A DNA stretch of 64,000 nt, from contig CM068546.1 in assembly GCA_035048495.1 (NCBI GenBank), forward strand, positions 15,692,435 to 15,756,434, written 5' to 3'. Made by a program: the position numbers and the translations under genes. The first letter of the stretch is position 1, and each line of letters opens with the position of its first letter. This stretch comes from Euptelea pleiosperma (taxonomy: Eukaryota; Streptophyta; Magnoliopsida; Ranunculales; Eupteleaceae). Below, piece by piece: positions 11,401-23,200 of this stretch. Below the pieces are notes generated by a model that saw only the letters and a list, made by a program, of their open reading frames with translations, was not told where the DNA came from and made no database searches.

Positions 11401-14400
11401 TTCTTGCTCGAGTGTGATCGGTGCCCGGATGAAGGTTTAATGGAGCTTTCTCTATTCTTCAATGGAGTTGGGTTTGTGAAAGCTTCCAAAGCTTTAGGGT
11501 TTTTCATAAATAGGTTTAGGGAAGGATTAGGGTTTCTATTTTATTGAAATTCGTAACTATCAAAGGGATAAATTTTTTAACCCTCAAAAACTTATATTTT
11601 ACACTACTAATGGGTTAGAAATTAGCCCAAGGCCCATATACATCAATAGGCTTCAATTAAGAATATTATTAAGCCCAAAAGACTTCTAGATTGGCCATTC
11701 GGCCCCACCCAACAATCATAACACAAATAATTATAAATTAATTCAATCAAATTATATTATATAATTTAAAAGTCTATATAATAAGGTATTGACACATGTC
11801 ACACACACAAATCATAAAAACGTTCAAAATCCTAGAAAAGTGTCAAATGACATTGGAATGACCTGAAAGTGATTTGCGAGTCCCACGCTTATTAAATAAA
11901 TAAAATATAATTAAATATTATTTTTTAAAAATATACGAATGGTAGGAAGTTCAAAAATTATAAAAATACCATTTTTCTCAAAATCTCCCAAAATCTTCGA
12001 CTAGAGTTTTTATGTCTCAGAAAAGCTTCCAAATTTCACAGGTAAGTTGATAAGGATAAAATAAAAATATTTTTGGAGTCTCGGGCCCACAAAATAATTT
12101 TTTTATAAAAGTTCTGGAATGTTAGCTGGGGAAAGAAAAAGTCCCCTGCAAATTATGGTTCATTATTTTTAGCAAGAATTTAGCCCTAACGAGCGAGTTT
12201 CAAAAATAACAAGTTTTTCAAAGTTGTGAGAATGAAACCAAATTAAATACACAGACTCATACAAGATATTTAACAATAAAAATAATAATAAGAGTCTGAA
12301 AAAGTTTCAGGTTTGCATTATTAGGTGAATTTACCATAATACCATAGAACAAAAGTTCGGGGTATTACAATGAGTATGTGTAATTAATTTGGTTTCATTC
12401 TGACAACTTTAAAAACCAGCTATTTTTGAAAGTCGCTCTTTATGGCTAAATTTCTTACTAAAAATAATGAACCATAACTTGCAGGGGACTTTTTCTTTTC
12501 CCAGCTAACATTTTAGAACTTTTATAAAAACATTATTCTTGTGGACCCGAGACACTAAAAATATTCATATTTTATCCTTAGTAACTTACGGATGAAATTT
12601 GGAACCTTTCCTGAGACATGAAAACCCTAGTAAGAGATTTCGGGAGATTTTGACAAAAATAGTATTTTCGTAATTTTTTAACTTTCCTACCATTTTTACA
12701 TTTTTTTCAAAAAATAATATTTAATTATATTTTATTTATTTAATAGAAGTGTTGGACCTGCGAATCTCTTTTCGGCTCATTCCGAGGTCATCTTGATACT
12801 TTTTCGAGGCTTTGAACTTTTTGTGATTTTGTGTTTTTATACTATGTTAAGTGATTTATGTGTGTGACATGTGTCAATACCTTATTGTATGGACTTTTAA
12901 ATTATATAATATAGTTTAATTGAATTAATTTATAATTATTTATGTTATGATTGTTGGGTGGGCCCGTATGGCCAATCTAGAGGTCTTTTGGGGCTTAATA
13001 ATAATCTTCGATGAAGCCTATTGATTTATATGGGCCTTGGGCTCATTTCTAACCCATTAGTAGTGTAAAATATAAGTTTTTGAGGGTTGAAAAAGTCATC
13101 CCTTTGATAATTATGAATTTCACTAATATAGAAACCATAATCCTTCCCTAAACCTATTTATGAAAACCCTAAAGCTTTAGAAGTTTTCACAAACCAAACT
13201 CCATTAAAGAATAGAGAAAGCTCCATTAAATCTTCATCCGGGCACCGATCGCACTTGAGCAAGAAAGGAGAATTAATGGGGACTTCGATTAGAAGAACAT
13301 ACTCCGAGGATAGGACGATCTGATGACTTTCAAATTTGAAGAAACTTTTGATTTTCATTAAAGTTCAAGAAACCTTGAGGTAAGTGTGTTTGATCCATCC
13401 TATACTTGTTTTTCTTCAAGATTTTGTTTTTCTTTCATTAGATAATGGTTGATACTCATTAGAAATTAATTTTGACGATATTTACTTTTTTCTTATTGGG
13501 TTGATCTTTATTTTGGGCCACCATGATGGGTTTGGCCATGGTCTCTTTTATACCTATAACGGATGATTATGTTCTTTATCATTTTTGTTATATTTTTATA
13601 ATTTAATTAATTTTATAATTATTTTTTCTAAATACCTCTGTGAATCTATTTTCCAAAATTGTTTAGTTTGCATTTTTTTGATTTATATTTATTTAATTAT
13701 AATTTTTCTAAGTTGTTGGACTTTACAAAATAATCCAGAATTTCAGATTTTACAAGGTCCACTTCACTTGAGATTTTGATCTATATTTTTAACCTAATAT
13801 TTTTCTAATTATTTTTTCCAGATACATCTATCAATCTAATTTCTAAAACATTTGAGTTTGTATTTTTCTAATTTGTATTGATTAAGTTATGATTTTTCAA
13901 AGTTGTTGGACTTTACCAAAAAAACCCAAAATTTTAGATTTTACACGGTTCAGTTCACTTGGGATTTTGATCTATATTTTTAATCTAAATATTTTTCTAA
14001 TTATTTTTTCTAAATATCTCTATCAATCTATTTTCTAGAACATTTGAGTTTGTATTTTTCTAATTTGTATTGATTAAGTTATGATTTTTCAAACATGCTG
14101 GACTTTTCTATAAAACCCAGAATTCCAAATTCTATCTGGCCTACTTCATTAAGGGTTTCGACCCATATTTTGAAACTAAATATTTTTCTATTTAGTTTTT
14201 TCTATAAACCTATGTGAATATAGTTTCCAGATCCATTGATTTTATATTTTTAGGATATGTATTTATTTAGTTCTAATTTTTCTAAGGTACTGACATTTTC
14301 TACAAAACCCAGAATTTCAGATTCTATGCATTCTACTTCTTTAAGAATTTTGACTTCGATTTTAGAAATAAATATTTTTAAATTTATTTTTCATAGAGAC

Positions 14401-15730
14401 CTCAGTGAATATAGTCTTCAAATCTATTGAGTTTGTATTTTTCTAATTTATATTTATTTAGTTATGATTTTTATAAGAAACTATATTTTCTGTGAACTAC
14501 CTATTTCTTAAATTTTTGACGATTAATGGCTTTGGGAACCCTTAGTGGTTCGGTCATTACTTATTAACTATTAAGGGGTTAGCCCTTATTGTTTGATTAA
14601 ACCCTAGATGGTTGACCTATACTTGTATGCATAGGATCCCACCCATGTGTCTTGGATTTCTCATAGGGTTCGGCCAAGTGTCTTAGATCCTTCTTTAGGG
14701 TTTGACCTTGTGTCATGGATCCCTCATAGGGTTCGTCCATGGTGTGTTGGATTGCCTTGTGATTTTCACTTATATTGTTCATCCGTGTTGATCGTGACCT
14801 TCGGTATTTATTTCATGTTATTTATGGTTAACCCTAATTTGTTCTCATGTTATCACTTTTGATGATCATCTGTTCATTTTATATTCTTATTTAAATGTTA
14901 AATACATGTGTGTTTATGCTATGTAACCCTAGTACCATCTTGTTGTCATATCATGATCATCACGTCATTTCATATAAAGGGTGCATAAGGGAAAGAGGTT
15001 GAAGTATATTATATACGTTTATATTGGTTTTATCAATTAATCAGGGTTCGGTACCCTAGGATGAAAGGCCCCAAACGTTATTATATCCTGCAGATGGGTC
15101 AATGAAACCGCTCCCAGTGCGGGAAGGAGATGGAGACCCTATGTGGTTATGGGTATTAGTTGCATTTACATCCCGTACTCACTTGCATTCACCATCATAT
15201 TCATGTCATCCTTATTATATGATTGAGATGCATATCTTGGTTAAAAACTTGTATAGTATGACATCATACTATGCATACTGTTGTATTACTGGGCCTCGGC
15301 TCACGGTGCTACACCAATACCATTTTCAGATTTTAAGGAGCAGGGTACGTGGGATGATTTTGAGGCGAAAGACTCCGGTGCATTCGAGGAAATCGGCGAG
15401 GATTTGGGAGTCGATCCCCATACTTTAGAAGACTTTATTTTGATTGTTTTAAAACATTACTTATTTATTTTCACGGGCATGTAGTCCTTTGATTGAAAGC
15501 ATGTTCTCACCTCCATCTCTCTATACTTAATTGATTGATTGAATTATTTGAATTATTTATTTTTTATATCTAGATTCTTTTTTTACTTAGTGGTTTTCGA
15601 GTGAACCTTAATAGTCTAATTGACATAATTAGACCACTAGGGGACATTCATGGATCACCACTGGGTTCGGGTACGGGTCGATCAACAGATTTTTGGGTCT
15701 TATCTGGGTATCCGAATTCAGGGCGTGACA
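8452..15730 (+). mobile_element. Family-2 solo LTR (outer), inserted in the leader of element A
   Basis: The left end is AGTAATACCC (first base changed from the usual T) and the right end is GGGCGTGACA. The flanks are ATTAC at 8447-8451 and ATTAC at 15731-15735, a perfect 5-bp duplication. Without the nested copy the length is about 3.47 kb. Removing it rejoins the leader of A, which then matches the E2 and C leaders. Contents are an AT-rich ~190-bp tandem repeat region (about 13600-14480), one copy of a GGATCC-rich block (about 14600-14800), and a conserved end region. No internal domain or protein was found, so it is a solo LTR. The long LTR and its ends suggest a Tekay/Del-type gypsy element, but that is only an inference. 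Confidence 0.85.
8566..12369 (-). mobile_element. Family-2 solo LTR (inner), inverted inside the outer one
   Basis: It begins TGTCACGCCCCG at 8566 and ends CGGGGTATTACA at 12369, the reverse orientation of the other family-2 copies. ATGAG flanks it at 8561-8565 and 12370-12374. Length is 3804 bp. It contains about five AT-rich tandem units (about 10200-11090) and three copies of the GGATCC-rich block (about 9540-10110). Excising it restores the normal family-2 sequence of the host copy. No coding capacity was seen; short open frames in the GGATCC-rich block are repeat artefacts. Confidence 0.88.
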
Positions 15731-15880
15731 ATTACAACTTTGCACTCGGCCATCCGAGGCATTAAAATAATAAGTGAATAATGTGAAAAATAAAATGAAA
15801 AGTTTTCGATTTGGATCGAATCTTCAAGATTAAGCAGCTTTCCGAATTCCTATTCGTCTTTTTGCAATCACGTCAACCGA

Positions 15881-15895
15881 GCCGCAACGGCGCCA
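15881..15895 (-). promoter_or_regulatory. Primer-binding site of element A
   Basis: The minus strand reads TGGCGCCGTTGCGGC starting two bases inside the 5' LTR. This is the TGGCGCCGTTGCC-type site common in plant Athila/Tat elements. E2 and C carry the close variant TGGCGCCGCTGCC. Confidence 0.8.
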
Positions 15896-17133
15896 TTTGA
15901 AATTAGGGTTTTTCCGTGTCATTGGATCGGAAACCCTTGATTTCAACAATATTTGTAATTTCTTCGAATTGGTTCACTTAATCTGCAAATAAGCAGACTT
16001 GCACAGTCGTTCGTGTCAGATATCGTCCGCACTAGGGATTAGTTAGAACAATAAGAAACAAGAATAATCAGAAAATGCTCGAAATAAATGGAAGGGTGAA
16101 AATGGTGGAGGTTGATTTAAAATATACTTGAGATTGTTGTTAAAACTATTAAAATGAAAAAAACATAAGAGAAACGAGAATGAAAAAAACACAATAAATA
16201 AAAACAACTTAAACTTGAATTTAAAACTTGTTCATTAAACTAAAAACAAATGCTTACAATGCTTGTTCAAATGCTTTACAACGGAAATAACATTAAACCA
16301 AATTAATCTAGAAAGCCATTAAAATATTAACCTAGAAAGCATGTAAAAGTAGAGAGGGAAAGAACAAAGAGAAAGAATGAAGGAAGGTTAGAGAGATGAA
16401 TTAGAGAGAAGCTTACCATTGAAGAGGTAGATGGTGCAACTCCGATTGGATCGACCTCAATAGGATTGAGGATTGTAGCCTTTGATTGTGGTGGATGGAA
16501 TGGGCGGCAATGAGACGTTGTTGTTTGACGCTTTGCACCTCGAGGTGGAGGCATTAATGGTGAGCTCGCCGGAGTTGCTCGCCGGAGAAGAAGGGTGAAG
16601 AAGAAAAGAAAAAAAGAAGAAAGAGAGGAAGAGAAGGGGGAGGGAACCAACCCAAGAAGGAGAGATCGTAGATCTCTTATAGACTTTTTTTTCTTTTTGC
16701 TTGTTGTAAAAATGATGACCGCTGGATCTAGAGAGATCCAACTGTTGAGAATGGGTTAGTTAGATGAGAGAGAGAGTGATTAGGATAGAGAGATATGTGA
16801 GAGAGAAGAATCGGTCAAGTGAGACCAATTCTCTCTTGTTGTTGCAAATGGGCATGGGCATGGGTCATGAGACGCTGGCCCCAATAGATGGCAGAAACGC
16901 TGGGTAGAAGCGATCGGGGTTGACGGCAAGCAAGGAGGAGCACCAGCAGCAGAAACGGTGCTGGGTGGTGATGCCCGGAGAAGAAGATCACGGTGGGTTT
17001 GCTGGTAAGTCCAGTGGAGGAGATGATCGTGAAGGGCGGCGTGTAGGTTGCTGGTGGTGCAGAACCTGCAAGTTGAAAGGATGCTGGCGACTTGAGAGAG
17101 GAAAAGGAGAGAGAGATGGAGCTGGTTGCAATC

Positions 17134-17157
17134 CGCCGGAGTTCTGCAACTCCGGCG
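17134..17157. repeat. GC-rich palindrome in nested LTR (short-arm version)
   Basis: Arms CGCCGGAGTT and AACTCCGGCG surround a 4-base centre. It belongs to the palindrome family seen in several LTRs here and lies downstream of the TATA-like box in LTR sense. Confidence 0.9.
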
Positions 17158-17314
17158 ACGAAAATAAGGAGAAGAAGACGATGAAAAAAATAAAACGAAG
17201 AAAAGAGGAGAAAGAAGGAGGGGAAAACTTGGGGGAACTAGTTTGGGAAAGAGAGGAAGAGATTGGAAGGGGATTAGGGTTCGAACGAACCCTTCTCCCT
17301 CCTCTTATAAAGCT

Positions 17315-17340
17315 CCCTATTTCCATTAATGGAAATAGGG
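17315..17340. promoter_or_regulatory. 26-bp palindrome beside the TATA-like box of the nested LTR
   Basis: It is a perfect palindrome with half-site CCCTATTTCCATT. In LTR sense (minus strand) it is followed immediately by AGCTTTATAAGAGG, a TATA-like box. The E2 LTR has the same arrangement at 43830-43867. That it is promoter DNA is inferred from position. Confidence 0.6.
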
Positions 17341-17375
17341 TATTTTTTGAAAATAAAAAAAAAATAAAATAAAAT

Positions 17376-17411
<36 letters not shown>

Positions 17412-17859
17412 TAAAAACCTACTTTTCTATGGGGAATCTCCCCAATTAGTGGACCCCCCATTTTTTAATTAAAATTATTTTGAAATTCACGGGGTCCACT
17501 AACTGGTCGGACAGCGGGTCGATGATGATGGGCCCGGCTATTGGCCCACATGGACTGATGATGTCCATCGTCTCACAAGATGATGTGACAGACATTCTGA
17601 TGGCGATCGGATGGATGGTGACTTGATTGGGACCCAGATTGGTAAATCGAAGGATCTAGAGAGATCCAACGGTCCGATTGGAGATCCAACAGTCCGATGG
17701 AAGATCCAACGGTCAAAAAGCTAAGGGAGATGAGATAGAGCCGAAAGGTAGGAGTTCTGGGGTTAGGTCAGTAGATTCGAGGATCGAGAGATGAAGAGAG
17801 AGAGAGAATAAGAAGAAATGAGAGAAAAAGTATCAAAAAAAATGGAAAAAAGCACTGGA

Positions 17860-17940
17860 GGAGGGTCTGGAACCCTGGTCTTCACTGTGACCATCCTCAC
17901 GCTTCTCCAGTAGAGTCGACCATCATTCCTTGCTGACTCA
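17860..17940 (-). other. tRNA-like module in the nested LTR fragment
   Basis: The B-box-like GGTTCCAGACC is on the minus strand at 17874-17864, with the A-box-like region upstream in sense. It is nearly the same as the E2 version (43262-43330). Confidence 0.5.
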
Positions 17941-18525
17941 TGTGGCTTTAAACGCTTTGGTCCGTCTCTTGGTCATTGGCTCTCCTGCTCTCTTCGTTCT
18001 TTGGGCCGGCTTTTTGGTCCTCTTATTCAGCCCATATTTGGCCCATATCTTCTAGTTATAGCATGTGGGCTTGTTAAGCTTTGATAATGGGCTTTCATGA
18101 TCGATTTGGGCCCACAAGTCTCGAAAATCGTCCCATCGGGGTTTCCTGCGACAGAAGAAGCGCGTAATGAGACTTTATCAGAACAGCTTAATATTTAGAC
18201 TTCCGAAAATGTGTTTAATGCATGCAAATATACCATTTCGTCCAGAAAAGTGTGTTTTACGCAATGAGATAGACTCTTACGTAGAAAAGTGGATAATTAG
18301 AGCAGTTTTACGTAGTAGAGTGCGATAACGCTAACAGGATAAGTGCTTAAAATAAGCACTTTTGAGCGAATATCAATGGGCATGGGCATGGGTCATGGGT
18401 ATGGGCATGGTCATGGTCATGGGTCATGGGTCATGGGCCTCGGTCATGGGCCTAGGTCATGGGCCAAGATAGATAGAGAGAGAAATAGGAGAGAGGTGAG
18501 AGAAAAATACAAAAATAAAAACATT

Positions 18526-18592
18526 AGAGGGTCTTGAACCCTGGTCTGCTTTATTCTCTCTCGTCCGCTCCACCAATTAGTCAAACTTATCC
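18526..18592 (-). other. tRNA-like module in the 5' LTR of A
   Basis: GGTTCAAGACC (minus strand, 18540-18530) and the A-box-like TTTGACTAATTGGTGGAG match the copy in the other LTR of A at 2848-2914. Confidence 0.55.
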
Positions 18593-19043
18593 TTTGATGT
18601 CAATTGGTGTGGCCTTTAACACCTAAGTCCTTCTCTTAGTCTCTAGCTATTCTTTTCTCTCTTAGTCTTTGTTCCGGCTCTACGATCTTCTAACTTTGCC
18701 TGTACATGTCTTCTATCTTTTTATCCTAGCCTGTTGGCTCTTTAAGCTTTGATAGAAGTCTTATGTGGTTGATCGTGGGCCCGCCAGTCCTCGAGAATCG
18801 CCCGATAGGGTCTCTTGCAAATGAAAAAGCGCGTAATGAGATTCAACTAAAACGGCTTGATACTGGACTATCCAAAATGCGTATATTTCATGCAAATAGT
18901 CGATTTTCATCTAAAGAATGCATTCTACGCAATGGAAGAAACTCTTACGTGGAAAAGTCGACGAAAAGGCAAGTTTTACATAGGAGAATGCGACATCACA
19001 ATAAGGATAATTGCTTAAAATAAGCACTTTTGAGTAAATATCA

Positions 19044-19631
19044 TCGAACGATTTGTTACTCCATCCGTTTAGACACTTCAGGTTTAATAGCCGTACAAGG
19101 AAAGATAGTTTTGAAAATTTTATGCAAACTGGATACAGTTCAGTCTCGGCATCCTTCAACATCTCATAAAATTTATTCTCTTCCTGATTTGGCTCAACCG
19201 GTCCGGTCTCAGTCAATTCATTCTCATCTTTATGATCAGGGGGATATTCCAATTGCATCTTATAACATTCCTTGCATATCATCGGCCCCATCCTCACTCT
19301 CACCCTCATTAGGCTCATTCCCCATACTTTCGTCTGCATTTATATCCTCCCCGTGGTGAATCCAAATGGTGTAGTTCGTCATTATTCCATACCATAATAA
19401 GTCACCATGCGCATCTTTTCTATCTTTTACGATCACATTTCGACATTTGACACATGGACACCAAATCTTGTCCCCAAACCTTGTATTAGCAAATGCAAAA
19501 GTCAAGAATTGCTCGACTCCATATAGATATCTACTCACGTGTATTTCTTGGCTTCTTAATCCAACTTTTATCCATCGGCATCTCCCCTTCAAAGCGACGT
19601 CACCTTCACCGGGAAGCACAGTATTACACAC
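19044..19631 (-). pseudogene. CACTA TNP2-like transposase, N-terminal part
   Basis: The minus-strand frame at 19631-19260 contains YLYGVEQFLTFAFANT followed by GDKIWCPCVKCRN, the transposase-associated domain with its CxxC pair at the N-terminus of plant TNP2-type transposases. After one frameshift near 19270-19340 the reading continues with ENKFYEMLKDAETELYP and LVRLLNLKCLNGWSNKSFD, the next family block. It stops exactly at the 5-bp duplication TCGAA and continues at 1729 on the other side of element A. The true start codon is uncertain; sequence before MCNTVLPG does not look like the family. One frameshift plus the insertion make it a pseudogene. Confidence 0.85.
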
Positions 19632-20247
19632 GACTCAAGTGCACATGCATCATGCTTCCTATCTCCTCTCTAACGGGTGGGTGGTTCATATCCCATATAG
19701 GAATGCATAATCTCTATTACACTCAATTGCCAAGTGGTTATTTCCATATAAAGAAAAATTTCGGCAGCATTTCCCCATAGTTCTCCAAGTACCCGATTTA
19801 GACTAGGAACAAACATGTCACCTTGTCTAAATATGTACCCAAAGAACAAGAGGAATGCTTGCCAAAATTATCCTTCAAATAGAAATAACCACTTTAATTA
19901 CTGACTGTACGAGAGATTATGCATTCCAAAACATGTCCAAAATGGACAATTCAAGAATCAACAGCAGACAAGTATTCATTACCACAAACAAGACAAAAAA
20001 GTTGTTCACTTGATCGAATTTAGTCTCAGATGAGAACCAAATGTCATAGTTTACAACTAATCTGTCACATGTACATGATAAGGCATAATTGTCATATAAT
20101 GATTCTTGAACGGGATATCTAATGTTTAATGCATGTATATGCATGATGCGTGTGTGCGTATGTCAACTATTTACATAATATACAACATAAAGTGAGGAAT
20201 GAATGAAACTTTAAAACATGAAGTGAATTAAAATGTTGCACTACAAT
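19632..20247 (-). other. CACTA sequence upstream of the transposase, no gene seen
   Basis: This is AT-rich DNA between the transposase N-terminus and a solo LTR. By position it is promoter, leader or intron of the CACTA transposase gene. I saw no recognisable coding segment or repeat. Confidence 0.5.
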
Positions 20248-23200
20248 TGTAATACCCCGAACTTTCGTTCTAGGGTATTACGGTAAATTCACTTAATAAA
20301 TTAAAACCCGAAACTTTTTCAGACTTTTATTATTATTTTTATTGTTTAATATCATGTATGAGTATGTGTATTTAATTTGGTTTTATTCTGACAATTTTGA
20401 AAAACCTGTTATTTTTGAAACTCGATCTTTATGGCTAAATTTCTTGCTAAAAATAATTGACCATAACTTGCAGGGGACTTTTTCTTTCCCCAGCTAACAT
20501 TCCAGAACTTTTATAAAAAAATTATTTTATGGGCCCGAGACTCCAAAAATATTCCTATTTTATCCTTAGCAACTTACCTATGAAATTTAGAACTTTTCCT
20601 GAGACATAAAAACCCTAGCGGGAGATTTCGGGAGATTTTGACAAAAATAGTATTTTCGTAATTTTTAAACTTTCTTACAATTCTTATATTTTTAAAAATA
20701 ATATTTAATTATATTTTATTTATTTAATAGGAGTGTGGGACCCACGAATCACTTTAGGGTCATTCCGATGTCATTTGACATTTTTCCGGTGCTTTGAACA
20801 TTTTTTTATGATTTTTATGTATTTAGACTACTTTTTGTGATTTATGTGTGTGCCATGTGTTAATTCCTTATTGTATAAATTTTTAAATTATATAATATAA
20901 TTTAATTAAATTAATTTATAATTATTTGTGTTATGATTGTTGGGTGGGGCCGTATGGCCAATCTAGTAGTCTTTTGGGCTTAATAATATTCTTAAATGAA
21001 ACCTAATTGTTATATATGGGCCTTGGGCCCATTTCTAACCCATTAGTAGTATAAAATATAAGTTTTTAAGGGTTGAAAAAGTCATCCCTTTGATAGTTAC
21101 GAATTCCACTAAAATAGAAACTCTAATCCTTCCCTAAACCTATTTATGAAAAACCCTAAAGCTTTAGAAGCTTTCACAACCCAACTCCATTAAAGAATAG
21201 AGAAAGTTCTATTAATCCATCATCTGGGCATTGATCGCTCTCGAGCAAGAAGGGAGAATTGACGGGGACTCCGATTTGAAGAACATACTCAAAGGAGAGG
21301 ACGATCCGACGACTTTCAAATTTGAAAAAACTTTTGATTTTCATTAAAGTTCAAGAAACCTTAAGGTAAGTGTTTTTGATCCATCCTATACTTATTTTTC
21401 TTCAAGAGTTTATTTTTCTTTCATTAGGTAATGGTTAATGCTCATTATAAATTAATTTTAATTATATTTACTTTATTCTTATTGGGTTGAGCTTTATTTT
21501 GGGCCACCATGATGGGTTTGGCCATGGTCTATTTTGTGCCTATAACGGATGACTATGTTCTTTATCATTTTCGTTATATTTTTATAATTTAAATATTTTA
21601 TAATTATTTTTTTCTAAATACTCAATGAATCTATTTTTCAAAACCGTTTAGTTTGTATTTTTCTGATTTTTATAGATTAAGTTATGATTTTTCTAAGTTG
21701 TATGACTTTACCAAAAAACCCAGAATTTTAGATTCTACATGGTCCGATTCACTTGAGATTTTGATCTATATTTTTAACCTAATATTTTTCTAATTATTTT
21801 TCTTGGATACCTCTATCAATCTAGTTTCTAGAACCTTTGAGTTTATATTTTTCTGATTTGTATTGATTAAGTTATGATTTTTCAAACGTGCTAGACTTTT
21901 CTATAAAACCCAGAATTATAGATTTTACACGGTCCACTTCACTTGAGATTTTGATCCATATTTTTAACCTAAATATTTTTCTAATTATTTTTTATAGATA
22001 CCTCTATCAATTTAGTTTCTAAAACCTTTGAGTTTGTATTTTTCTGATTTGTATTGATTAAGTTATGATTTTTTAAATGTGCTAGACTTTTCTATAAAAC
22101 TCAGAATCCCAGATTCTGTCCGACTCACTTCATTAAGGGTTTCGACCCATATTTTGAATCTAAATATTTTTTATTTCTTTTTTCTAAATACCTCCTTAAA
22201 TCTAGTTTCTATAACATTTGAGTTTGTATTTTTCTGATTTGTATTGATTAAGTTATGATTTTTCAAATGTGCGGGACTTTTCTGTATCCCCGATTCTGTC
22301 CGGCCCAATTAATTAAGAGTTTTGACCTATATTTTGAATTTGAATATTTTTCTATTTATTTTTCCTAAAAACTTCTGTGAATCTAGTTTTTAAATCTATT
22401 AAGTTTATATTTTTCTAATTCATATTTATTTAGTTATGATTTTTATAATGCAGTACATTTTTTATAAAAAACCTATTAATTGTTCGTGGTTCGGTCATGA
22501 TTATTAACTATTAAGGTTTTAACCTTGTTGTTTGACTAAACCCTAGATGGTTTGACCTATACCTGTATGCATGGGGATCCCAGCCATGTGTCTTGGATCT
22601 CTCATAGGGTTCGGCCAAGTGTCTTGGATCCCTCTTTAGGGTTCGACCTTGTGTCATGGATCTCTCATAGAGTTCGGCCATGGCGTGTTGGATTCTCTTG
22701 CGATTTTTACTTATATTATTCATCGATGTTGATTGTGATATTTGGTCATGTCTTATTGACTATTATACCTAGATGGTTCGACCTATACTTGTATGCATGA
22801 GGATCCCACCCATGTGTCTTGGATCCCTCATAGGGTTCGGCCAAGTGTCTTGGATCCCTCTTTAGGGTTCGACCTTGTGTCATGGATCCCTCATAGGGTT
22901 CGGCCATGGTGTGTTGGATTGTCTTGTGATTTCCACTTATATTGTTCATCCGTGCTGATCGTGACATTCGGTGTTTATTTCATGTTATTCATGTTTAACT
23001 CTAATTCGTTCCCATGTTATCACTTTTAATGATCATGTGTTTATTTTATATTCTTATTTAAATGTTAAATACATGTGCGCATATGCCATGTAACCCTAGT
23101 ACCATCTTGTTATCAAACTATGATCATCACGTCATTTCATATAAGGAGTGCATAAGGGAACAGGGTTGAAGTATATTATATACGTTTATATTAGTTTTAT

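Larger units (their letters stand above)
16870..18375 (-). mobile_element. Truncated Athila-like LTR inside the 5' LTR of element A
   Basis: The right end is a family terminus (GAGCGAATATCA at 18375) followed by ATGGG. The left end is abrupt, in the CATGGG minisatellite, without the usual TGAAAG start. The body resembles the LTRs of E2 and C: a GC-rich palindrome (17134-17157), a TATA-like box (about 17301-17312, minus strand) beside a perfect 26-bp palindrome (17315-17340), a poly-T run (about 17380-17408) and a tRNA-like module (17860-17940). About 22 bp of minisatellite is present on both sides. This fits insertion of a whole LTR followed by recombination between the matching minisatellites, which would have removed the inserted LTR's start. 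Confidence 0.75.
1730..19043 (-). mobile_element. Element A: non-autonomous Athila-like LTR retrotransposon inserted in the CACTA transposase
   Basis: It starts TGAAAG at 1730 and ends ATATCA at 19043, and is bounded by TCGAA at 1725-1729 and 19044-19048, a perfect 5-bp target duplication. In its own sense (minus strand) the order is 5' LTR (19043-15898), primer-binding site, leader, a gag-derived broken reading frame, 3' untranslated region, polypurine tract and 3' LTR (3366-1730). There is no protease core, RT, RNase H or integrase. Two family-2 solo LTRs and one LTR fragment have inserted later; subtracting them leaves about 8.5 kb. The two LTRs differ at roughly one base in ten over the stretch I compared, so this insertion is much older than element C. 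It shares leader, PBS type and 3' region with E2 and C, so it presumably depended on enzymes from E2-like relatives. Confidence 0.88.
15898..19043 (-). repeat. 5' LTR of element A (with nested LTR fragment)
   Basis: The ends TGAAAT and ATATCA match the 3' LTR at 1730-3366. The 1506-bp foreign piece at 16870-18375 explains the extra length. The tRNA-like module is at 18526-18592 and the CATGGG minisatellite resumes at 18376. Compared with the 3' LTR, scattered substitutions are visible from the first 60 bases on. Confidence 0.87.
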
